This document shows positions 52,465 through 59,310 of a DNA stretch of 64,000 nt, piece after piece. The translations under genes and the position numbers were made by a program. Source of the stretch: JAJYLM01 sp964547905 (lineage in GTDB: Bacteria > JAMCPX01); assembly GCA_964547905.1 (NCBI GenBank), contig CAZJPN010000046.1:12952-76951 (forward strand). Reading direction: 5' to 3'. Within the stretch, counting starts at the first letter, position 1, and the number at the start of each line of letters is the position of its first letter. Below the pieces are notes generated by a model. The model searched no databases. It was given only the letters and a program-made list of their open reading frames with translations, and had not been told where the DNA came from.

Positions 52465-53220
52465 TTATTTCGATTTCGATTCTTTCTTTGCTTCTTTTTT
52501 CGGTTCAGCCTTTTCCTTTGCAGCAGGTGCAGCCTGTTTTGTATCTTTAGTTTCTTCTGCGGGCTGTTCGCCTTCTTTGGCTTCCTTGCCTTTCTTGATT
52601 ACCTCTGGTTCTGCAGCAGTTGCCTCAGGAGCAGCAGCAACCGGTTGAACCACCTCTTCCTTGGCAGGTACCATGACGTGAACAACAGGTGCCTCGGGAT
52701 TGTCTATGAACTCAACCCCTTTAATGGGCTTGATATTTTTAACATGCAGCGTATGTCCTATGTTTAACTCGGTTACGTCAATCTCTATATGTTTTGGTAT
52801 GGCAGTAGGCAAGCACTTTATACTCAACTCTCTTGCGACAACCTGAAGTATACCGCCGAGCTCGATGCCCTTTGCCTTCCCTGTTACCAGCACCGGTGCC
52901 TTTGTTTTGATATACTGATTCTCAAATACTTCGTAGAGATCGACATGCAGCAATTCATCCGTGGTTACATGTCTTTGAAGTTCTTTGAGCAATGCAATCT
53001 TTTGGCTTGACTCACCATTATTTTTGATATTTATCTTTATAAGTTCGTTTGAGCCTGTCTTTAAAACTTTTTTTAGTTCTTCAACCGGGATAGAAATGTG
53101 TATGGTATCGTGGTTTTTACTGTATAGAACAGCCGGTACCTCTTTGTTATTTCTTATAACCCTTACCTTTTGTTTGCCGAAGTCTTTTCTTAATGTTGCG
53201 TTAATTACCAATTCTTCCAT
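52465..53220 (-). CDS. rplY: 50S ribosomal protein L25/general stress protein Ctc
   Basis: 251 residues from ATG 53220, with AAGGAG 6 bases upstream. The longer frame to 53334 overlaps prs. N-terminal L25 domain binds 5S rRNA, and a TL5-type C-terminal domain follows. The last 60 residues are Lys/Glu/Ala-rich and low in complexity, an extension common in this phylum. It lies 18 bp after prs, and the order prs-rplY-pth-ychF is widely conserved. Confidence 0.95.
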   Translation of the reverse strand: MEELVINATLRKDFGKQKVRVIRNNKEVPAVLYSKNHDTIHISIPVEELKKVLKTGSNELIKINIKNNGESSQKIALLKELQRHVTTDELLHVDLYEVFENQYIKTKAPVLVTGKAKGIELGGILQVVARELSIKCLPTAIPKHIEIDVTELNIGHTLHVKNIKPIKGVEFIDNPEAPVVHVMVPAKEEVVQPVAAAPEATAAEPEVIKKGKEAKEGEQPAEETKDTKQAAPAAKEKAEPKKEAKKESKSK

Positions 53221-53237
53221 TGTATTCTCCTTATTAT

Positions 53238-54179
53238 TCATACGAACAGCGAGCTTACAGAAGTCTCTTCGTGTATCCTCATGATAGCTTCTGCAAGCAG
53301 GTGTGCTATACTTTTCACCACTATCTTGTTGCATGCGGCCGTATGGTCGTTTGGTTTGATAGTATCGGTTACGATAAGTTCGACCATCTGTGAGTTCTTT
53401 ATCCTCTCAACCGCATTCCCGGAAAGGACCGCGTGTGTCGCACATCCATATACCTTTGCTGCGCCTTCTTTCATCAATGCATCCGCAGCCTGCGTTATTG
53501 TACCCGCTGTGTCAACAATATCGTCAACTATCAGTGCATCCTTATCCTTTACATCTCCAATGATGTTCATTACCTCGGAGACATTCGGTTTCGGTCTCCT
53601 CTTGTCGATGATGGCAATAAATGCATCCAGCCTTTTTGCAAATGCCCTTGCTCTTTCGACACCGCCCGCATCCGGGGATACCACTACGATGTCATTATGT
53701 ATATGCCCTTTTATATATTCAAGCAGCACAGGCATTGCATAGAGATTGTCAACGGGTATGTTAAAAAATCCCTGGATCTGTCCGGCATGCAGATCAACCG
53801 TTAAAATCCTCTGTGCCCCGGCTGTTGTAAGCAGGTCTGCAACAAGCTTTGCCGATATCGGTGTTCTGGGGTTTACCTTTCTGTCCTGTCTTGCATAACC
53901 ATAGTACGGTATGACAGCGGTGATCCTTTTTGCAGACGCCCTCTTCAGTGCGTCGATCATTATCAGCAGTTCCATAATGTGATGATTGCCCGGTATCGAG
54001 ATTGACTGAACAGCAAAAACATCCATGCCTCTTACGTTCTCATTGATCTCGATCCTGCTTTCTCCGTCGCTGAATGTTTTTACCATTGCATCACCAGAAT
54101 TCAAACCAAGGTCCTTACAGATGTTCTCTGTAAGTTCTTTGTTTGAATTGCCGCTAAATATCTTTAAATTGCCGTTCAT
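53238..54179 (-). CDS. prs: Ribose-phosphate pyrophosphokinase
   Basis: 313 residues, the standard length. Makes PRPP from ribose-5-phosphate and ATP. KIFSGNSNKELTENICKDLG at the N-terminus, YYGYARQDRK, VSPDAGGVERARAF and the PRPP loop IVDDIVDTAGT are conserved. First gene of the rplY-pth-ychF cluster, just after tRNA-Gln. Confidence 0.97.
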   Translation of the reverse strand: MNGNLKIFSGNSNKELTENICKDLGLNSGDAMVKTFSDGESRIEINENVRGMDVFAVQSISIPGNHHIMELLIMIDALKRASAKRITAVIPYYGYARQDRKVNPRTPISAKLVADLLTTAGAQRILTVDLHAGQIQGFFNIPVDNLYAMPVLLEYIKGHIHNDIVVVSPDAGGVERARAFAKRLDAFIAIIDKRRPKPNVSEVMNIIGDVKDKDALIVDDIVDTAGTITQAADALMKEGAAKVYGCATHAVLSGNAVERIKNSQMVELIVTDTIKPNDHTAACNKIVVKSIAHLLAEAIMRIHEETSVSSLFV

Positions 54180-54192
54180 ATCTTTATCCTAA

Positions 54193-54264
54193 CTGGGGCG
54201 GGAGGATTCGAACCTCCGCATGGCAGATCCAAAGTCTGCTGACTTACCGCTTGTCTACGCCCCA
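54193..54264 (-). tRNA. tRNA-Gln (TTG)
   Basis: Acceptor TGGGGCG pairs with CGCCCCA, discriminator G. Anticodon stem GCAGA/TCTGC around CTTTGGA gives anticodon TTG. T-arm GGAGGTTCGAATCCTCC. CCA not encoded. Confidence 0.95.
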
Positions 54265-54306
54265 AAAAAGCCAAAAAACCATTGGTCTCTGGCTAAAAAC
54301 CTTTAA

Positions 54307-54603
54307 TTATGCCTCTGCCTTGCTTACCTCCGCTACTGCGGCATCGCCTTTTTCAAGCTCTTTTTTATAAGCATCGATAACAGTGTCTTCTATTTTTTGC
54401 CTTGTTTCGTTGTTCAGTGGATGAGCCGTATCTTTGTAGCTGCCGTCTTTCATCTTTTTACTCGGCATGGCTACAAACAAACCATTATTACCGTTGATGA
54501 TCCTGAGGTCTCGTATGACAAAGCAACCGTCAAAGATTATCGTAGCAAACGCCTTTAGTCTCTCTTCGTTAACCGGGAACACCTTTACCTCTGTAATTTC
54601 CAT
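54307..54603 (-). CDS. spoVG: SpoVG family RNA/DNA-binding regulator
   Basis: 98 residues. MEITEVKVFPVNEERLKAFA and VIRDLRIINGNNGLFVAMPS are the family signatures. Small nucleic-acid-binding protein. It lies between ispE and tRNA-Gln, a neighbourhood common in Firmicutes and Desulfobacterota. AGGAGG is upstream. Confidence 0.96.
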   Translation of the reverse strand: MEITEVKVFPVNEERLKAFATIIFDGCFVIRDLRIINGNNGLFVAMPSKKMKDGSYKDTAHPLNNETRQKIEDTVIDAYKKELEKGDAAVAEVSKAEA

Positions 54604-54621
54604 ACTCTTTACCTCCTTATG

Positions 54622-55509
54622 TTATATACCTCTTAATTTGTAAACCGTTGTATAGTCATTTGAAATATTGTTAAAAGTTTTTTCCGCTTCCCGCTCTTCA
54701 TAGAAAATACCAAAAACACAGGACCCGCTTCCGGTCATGGCCGCGGCTTTTGCACCTTTCTGTAAAAGTTTCTCCTTTATCATTTTTATTTCTGGAGTAT
54801 GTTCCTCCGTTACCGTCTCAAGGTCGTTTTGAAGACATCTCATAATATCATCTTTTGCATAGAAATCAAGATCGCACATAAACGGTAGCACGGTTTTTGT
54901 CAATGGTTTTAACTGGGAGTATGCCCAGCGTGTTGAGATACCGAACCCCGGTTTTACAACAACATAATATAAAGGACCCTCGATCTCAACCTTTTTGACG
55001 ATCTCTCCCCTGCCGCTTGCCAGTCCGCTGCCCTCCGTCATAAAAAAAGGAACATCCGAGCCGATCCGCTTCGATAACTCGAAAAGTTCCGGTTCGGTGT
55101 AAGAAGGCAGCAGTTTGTTGAGCATGATCAAAACGCATGCCGCATCGCTGCTTGCCCCGCCCATGCCGGATTCAACCGGAATATGCTTTTCTATTATCAT
55201 GTTAACCTGTTTCTTTTTTATGTTTTTACGTTCAAAAAAAAACTTTGCTGCGAGATAAGCCGTATTTTTTTCATTAACAGGGATACCATTGGCTGTCGCT
55301 GTATTGTTGTAGGGGCGGGTTGAAAACCCGCCCCTACCCATAACCCGTATATTTATGGCACTGCCCTCTTTGAGAGAGATATCTATTTTATCGTAAAGAG
55401 AAACCTTCTGCATGAGTGTCAGTATAGTATGATAACCGTCATCCCTTTTACCGGTTACATAGAGGAACAAATTGAGCTTTGCAGGCGCCAAAGATGAAGC
55501 ATGTTCCAT
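54622..55509 (-). CDS. ispE: 4-(cytidine 5'-diphospho)-2-C-methyl-D-erythritol kinase
   Basis: 295 residues. GHMP kinase of the MEP isoprenoid pathway. APAKLNLFLYVTGKRDDGYH at the N-terminus, P-loop PVESGMGGASSDAA and the C-terminal GSGSCVFG are typical. Residues 58-67 (GRGGFSTRPY) are encoded by a perfect 13-bp palindrome at 55309-55337 and are extra relative to the usual strand-turn-strand region. The frame is kept, so the enzyme may still work. Confidence 0.94.
   Translation of the reverse strand: MEHASSLAPAKLNLFLYVTGKRDDGYHTILTLMQKVSLYDKIDISLKEGSAINIRVMGRGGFSTRPYNNTATANGIPVNEKNTAYLAAKFFFERKNIKKKQVNMIIEKHIPVESGMGGASSDAACVLIMLNKLLPSYTEPELFELSKRIGSDVPFFMTEGSGLASGRGEIVKKVEIEGPLYYVVVKPGFGISTRWAYSQLKPLTKTVLPFMCDLDFYAKDDIMRCLQNDLETVTEEHTPEIKMIKEKLLQKGAKAAAMTGSGSCVFGIFYEEREAEKTFNNISNDYTTVYKLRGI
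55309..55337. repeat. In-frame GC-rich palindrome inside ispE
   Basis: Arms GTAGGGGCGGGTT and AACCCGCCCCTAC, perfect over 13 bp with a 3-base loop. It contributes about 10 codons without a stop. A related palindrome is the etf terminator at 31238-31268. Confidence 0.8.
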
Positions 55510-55515
55510 TTTTAT

Positions 55516-55899
55516 TTATTCGGATTCTTTTACAAGAGAGGATATCGTTTGTGATTCCATCGAAGAAGTGCCGTTAAAAGAGGCGCCCTCTTCTATAAGC
55601 AGAACAGGGGTTTTTATGTTTCCCGTAAACTTTCCCTTGCTCTTTATTTCCATCCTGTCAAATGCAATGACATTACCCTTGATCTCGCCGCTCAGTATCA
55701 AAGAACCGGTTTCTATTTCGGCTTCCAAGACAGCGGTTTCCCCTATAAGCAATTTACCTTTTGACTGTATATTACCCTTAAAAGAGCCGTCTATCCTTAC
55801 CACGCCGTCAAAAACAAGTTTTCCTTCGAAAGAGCTCTCCTTGCCTATAATAGTGTGAATCTCCTCAAGTTTAACATCGTTTTCTTTTTTATCAAACAT
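55516..55899 (-). CDS. Bactofilin
   Basis: 127 residues. Polymer-forming cytoskeletal protein (DUF583) with a right-handed beta-helix: repeated G-x-V/I strands such as FDGVVRIDGSFKGNIQSKGKL and TGSLILSGEIKGNVIAFD. N-terminal acidic tail. It follows parB by 8 bp; bactofilins next to parAB are known in other deltaproteobacteria, where they help to position the ParABS machinery. Confidence 0.93.
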   Translation of the reverse strand: MFDKKENDVKLEEIHTIIGKESSFEGKLVFDGVVRIDGSFKGNIQSKGKLLIGETAVLEAEIETGSLILSGEIKGNVIAFDRMEIKSKGKFTGNIKTPVLLIEEGASFNGTSSMESQTISSLVKESE

Positions 55900-55907
55900 A
55901 TAACCTC

Positions 55908-56762
55908 CTAAACTCCCCTTACCGTGTTTAAAATTCTATCAAGATCATCAAAAGAAGAATAATGGATTTCAATCCACCCATTATTCCCATTATGGTTTAT
56001 TTTGATCTTTGTGGCAAATATCTTCCTCAACTCATCCTCTATTGCGGTCACCTGTGCCATAACCTCTTTTACCTGAGGTGCCTGCTTTGTCCTTTTTGAT
56101 CTTGTTTTTACATATCCTTCTGCGGCCCTCACATTGAGTTTTTCCTCGCGGACCTTCCTGAAAAGTCTCAGTTGCTCTTCAACAGTAGAAAGCCCAAGTA
56201 TTGCCCGCGCATGACCGGGGCTTACACTGCCGTTTTGAACTGCGTTTTTGATCTCTTCGGGAAGCCTCAAAAGTCTAAGGGCATTTGCAACAGTGGCCCT
56301 ATCCTTACCCACCCTCTTTGCGACGTCAAGCTGATTCAGACTGAAACCCTCTATAAGTTTTCTGTACCCTTCTGCCTCATCGATGGGATTGATGTCTTCC
56401 CTCTGCAGGTTTTCAATCAATGAAAGAAACAACTGATCCCTGTCATTGACATCCCTTATGATAACAGGCACCTCTTTCAATCCTATCTTTTTTGCTGCCC
56501 TGAGACGCCTTTCTCCGGCTATAAGCTCAAAACCGCTGCCTTCGGGTTTTACAACAAGAGGCTGGAGTATGCCGTTCGCCTGTATGGACTGGGCGAGCTC
56601 ATCGATGGTATTATCGTAGAACGCCTTTCTCGGCTGGTTCTTGTTTGCCGATATCCTTGATACGGGACAAATAAAATAACCTTCTCTTGTGGTCAGTTCT
56701 TTTGTCTTTACAGGTATAAGGGCGGATAGTCCTTTGCCAAGGGCATTATGCTTTTTTTCCAT
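55908..56762 (-). CDS. parB: Chromosome partitioning protein ParB
   Basis: 284 residues. NALGKGLSALIP at the N-terminus, the CTPase/ParB region (ISANKNQPRKAF, LIAGERRLRAAK), a helix-turn-helix (NQLDVAKRVGKDRATVANAL) and a C-terminal dimerisation domain. It binds parS sites near the origin. Overlaps parA by 17 bp. No canonical TGTTNCACGTGAAACA parS was seen nearby. Confidence 0.96.
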   Translation of the reverse strand: MEKKHNALGKGLSALIPVKTKELTTREGYFICPVSRISANKNQPRKAFYDNTIDELAQSIQANGILQPLVVKPEGSGFELIAGERRLRAAKKIGLKEVPVIIRDVNDRDQLFLSLIENLQREDINPIDEAEGYRKLIEGFSLNQLDVAKRVGKDRATVANALRLLRLPEEIKNAVQNGSVSPGHARAILGLSTVEEQLRLFRKVREEKLNVRAAEGYVKTRSKRTKQAPQVKEVMAQVTAIEDELRKIFATKIKINHNGNNGWIEIHYSSFDDLDRILNTVRGV

Positions 56763-57543
56763 GCTCAGCAGTTCCTTTATTATTATGTTTTTGAAGTAAT
56801 TCTTTTGCCATATCTATATAGCTTCTCGTACCCTTTGACGTTATATCGTAGAGTAATGCAGGCTTACCAAAGCTTGGTGCCTCACTCAACCGAACGCTCC
56901 TTGGAATAACCGTTTTAAATCTCAAGGATGCAAAATGCCTGTCTATCTCATCCTTTACTTGAAAGGAAAGATTATTCCTCGGATCGAACATTGTCAACAA
57001 AATACCTTCTATCTCAAGCAGATGGTTTATGTTTTCCGTTACAAGCTCCACGGTTTTCATAAGCTGACCAAGCCCTTCCATGGCATAGTATTCGCACTGG
57101 AGCGGAATAATAATACTGTCTGCCGCTGCAAGGGCATTGACCGTTAAAATGCCCAGTGACGGAGGACAATCAATGATTATGTAATCATAGAGGTCTTTGA
57201 TATCCTTCAGGGCATTCTTTAATCTTGTCTCCCTCGATATCACATTGATCAATTCTATTTCAGCCCCGATGAGGTCCTGGTTTGAGGGTGCAATCTTTAG
57301 GTACGTCAACTCTGTGGATTTTATAATCTGCGAGACCTTGTTTTTGCCTATGATGGCGTGATAAATACTGCCTTCCAGCGTTGTTTTATCTATATTGAAC
57401 CCGCTCGTGGAATTACCCTGGGGATCAAGGTCTACAAGCAGCACCTTTTTCTCCGCAACAGCAAGGCTTGCAGCAAGGTTTACAGCCGTTGTTGTTTTAC
57501 CAACGCCGCCTTTTTGATTTGCTATTGAAATTACCCTTGCCAT
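56746..57543 (-). CDS. parA: Chromosome partitioning ATPase ParA/Soj
   Basis: 265 residues. Deviant Walker A KGGVGKTT at residues 11-18, LVDLDPQGNSTSGF, and IDCPPSLGILTVNAL. Chromosomal ParA-type, without an N-terminal HTH. Placement next to parB and the bactofilin suggests the origin-proximal chromosome, but dnaA, gidA or rsmG are not in the window. Confidence 0.97.
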   Translation of the reverse strand: MARVISIANQKGGVGKTTTAVNLAASLAVAEKKVLLVDLDPQGNSTSGFNIDKTTLEGSIYHAIIGKNKVSQIIKSTELTYLKIAPSNQDLIGAEIELINVISRETRLKNALKDIKDLYDYIIIDCPPSLGILTVNALAAADSIIIPLQCEYYAMEGLGQLMKTVELVTENINHLLEIEGILLTMFDPRNNLSFQVKDEIDRHFASLRFKTVIPRSVRLSEAPSFGKPALLYDITSKGTRSYIDMAKELLQKHNNKGTAEHGKKA

Positions 57544-57622
57544 AGCTTTCCTTTATGTCAAAACAATGGTAATCTGTCAACCTGAAGGGGAAATAGGTCT
57601 TGTAAGACCTATATGATTTATT

Positions 57623-58030
57623 ATGATAAGTGAGAACAAAGAAAAAGAGTTAATAAAAAGGATGGAAGCACTTGGTATCAGAGAAACGGATATTGTAGAG
57701 AAATTTATCCGCGCCCAGGGGCACGGCGGGCAAAACATCAATAAGACCTCAACGTGCGTTTATCTGAAACATATACCAACAGGTATCGAGGTGAAGATGC
57801 AAAAAGAGAGATCCCAATCTGTGAACAGGTTCCTTGCGAGAAGACTTCTGGTTGATAAGATCGAGGAGATGGTACTCGGTGAGAAAAGCAGGATCCGGCG
57901 GGAGATTGAAAAGATACGACGGCAGAAAAGAAAACGTTCGAAGCGGGCAAAAGAGAAGATGCTTGAGAATAAAAAAAATACATCCATGAAAAAGGCATCC
58001 AGGGGCAGGGTGGATGAAACCAATGAGTAA
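57623..58030 (+). CDS. Release-factor-like protein with GGQ domain
   Basis: 135 residues. GHGGQNINKTST holds the GGQ peptidyl-hydrolase motif, and a basic C-terminal tail (RRQKRKRSKRAKEK) follows, as in the C12orf65/ArfB-type rescue factors that free stalled ribosomes without reading a stop codon. It is divergent from parA. Its TAA (58028-58030) starts a TIR repeat. Confidence 0.88.
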   Translation: MISENKEKELIKRMEALGIRETDIVEKFIRAQGHGGQNINKTSTCVYLKHIPTGIEVKMQKERSQSVNRFLARRLLVDKIEEMVLGEKSRIRREIEKIRRQKRKRSKRAKEKMLENKKNTSMKKASRGRVDETNE

Positions 58031-58247
58031 CCCAAAAAATTCAATAGGAGAGTTTGTTCATTCGTTCAACCCTGCGATCCACCTAAGAAATAAAGATTTT
58101 TTACTATAAAAAATGTTTATGTCCTCTGTATGTTTCTATGCACTCACATTCCGTTTCTTTTTTTCGGATATCCGAAGAATATCTTTGTTTGACGCAGGGT
58201 TATCTCTCATTACACAAACTCTCCTATTTTACAAATGCATTTTTTGG
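58028..58247. repeat. TIR element family A, copy 5 (long)
   Basis: A 220-bp element with imperfect inverted ends: TAACCCAAAAAATTCAATAG, GAGTTTG and CAACCCTGCG on the left; CGCAGGGTTA, CAAACTC and AATGCATTTTTTGG on the right. No gene inside. The left end overlaps the stop codon of the release-factor-like gene. Confidence 0.8.
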
Positions 58248-58261
58248 AATACTACAGTTTT

Positions 58262-58345
58262 TTCCCGTCATTCCGCACTTGATGCGGAATCCAGTTTTTT
58301 CTTAATACTCCTTCTGGATTCCCACTCCGTATCGTGGTTGAGGGC
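58262..58345. repeat. Dispersed palindromic repeat, family B
   Basis: GTCATTCCGCACTTGATGCGGAATCC (here broken as GTCATTCCGCA / TGCGGAATCC) followed by TGGATTCCCACTCCG. Same family as 1-118 and 52319-52391. Confidence 0.65.
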
Positions 58346-58414
58346 ATTCTTTTGTGGGAAAGACAGACAAGGATCACTACGGTATGCGGTAAAGAATCAT
58401 AGGAGGTGCAATGT

Positions 58415-58885
58415 ATGAACGGGCTTTCACAACAATTAGGCAGACTCCTCCTCAAACACAAAAAAACCATTTCAACTGCGGAGTCTTGCACGGGCGGGAT
58501 GATTGCAAAGGTCATAACGGACATCCCGGGCAGCTCACGGTATTTTATTGGTGGTGTTGTGAGCTATTCCAATGAGGTAAAGATAAAGGTCTTGCGTGTG
58601 AGCAAAAAATTGATAGAAAAACACGGTGCTGTGTCAAAAGAGGTTGCGCAGGCAATGGTACGCGGTATCCAAAGGCTTATGTATACGGACTGCGCCATTG
58701 CAGTAACAGGCATAGCAGGGCCTGATGGCGGCACAGCAAAAAAGCCTGTAGGGCTTGTTTATATTGCCGTTGCTAACAGTAAGGATATCGAGGTAAAAAG
58801 GTTTATTTTTCAAAAAGATAGAGATGGTAATCGAAAGGAAACAACAAACACAGCGATTGGTATGCTGATACAAAAGTTGCAATAA
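58415..58885 (+). CDS. pncC: CinA C-terminal domain protein, nicotinamide-nucleotide amidohydrolase-like
   Basis: 156 residues from ATG 58415, with AGGAGG 8 bases upstream. STAESCTGGMIAK, GGVVSYSNEVK and TGIAGPDGGTAKKPVGLVY are family motifs. PncC deamidates NMN to NaMN in the cytosol. Stand-alone form with no N-terminal CinA domain. Confidence 0.94.
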   Translation: MNGLSQQLGRLLLKHKKTISTAESCTGGMIAKVITDIPGSSRYFIGGVVSYSNEVKIKVLRVSKKLIEKHGAVSKEVAQAMVRGIQRLMYTDCAIAVTGIAGPDGGTAKKPVGLVYIAVANSKDIEVKRFIFQKDRDGNRKETTNTAIGMLIQKLQ

Positions 58886-59310
58886 CCTTTATTTTCAGCC
58901 ATAGGACTTGAGCCAAAGGCTCATTCGCCTTTGGAGAAGATCCGCCTCTGGCGGAGACGCAGGGTCATCGTTCATTACCCAAACTTCCCTATCCCCATTT
59001 TCATGAGGACAAGTTTTACAAATGCATTTTTTGGATTAAAGAAAGCCTCCCCTTACCAAGAGGAGGATGGGTGGGGTTCTTCAATCTTCAATTTTTAATT
59101 CTCTGCAACTTTGGATATAAGATTAGCAACCTATTGAAATATAATAAAAATAAGTTTTTTCATTACAAACAGTTGACCATGGTAGAAAATGTATATACCA
59201 TGGTATTCTGGAAGTGATGCATCCCTTCCATCGGAGGTTCTAACGGGGTTGACTTGCCGTGTCAACTACACATATTCCTATAATGAACCTTATATTTTTA
59301 AGGAGGTATT
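58886..59310. other. Repeat-rich intergenic region
   Basis: No gene seen. It contains two small hairpins (CCAAAGGC...GCCTTTGG and TCCGCC...GGCGGA, 58914-58957), family A copy 6 (58955-59034), a purine-rich GAGGAGGATGGGTGGGG stretch and a TTCTAACGGGGT motif near 59237, similar to the leaders at 25001 and 29106. TATAAT near 59277 and AAGGAGG at 59299 serve the M16 gene. Confidence 0.5.
58955..59034. repeat. TIR element family A, copy 6 (right end only)
   Basis: GACGCAGGGTCATCG..., CAAACTTCCCTAT and TTTTACAAATGCATTTTTTGG match the right end of copy 5, with about 20 bp inserted (CCCCATTTTCATGAGGACAA). The left end is missing. Confidence 0.65.

Noticed and set aside
55908..57543. Replication origin at the parAB locus
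   Set aside because: No dnaA, DnaA-box cluster or parS was seen.
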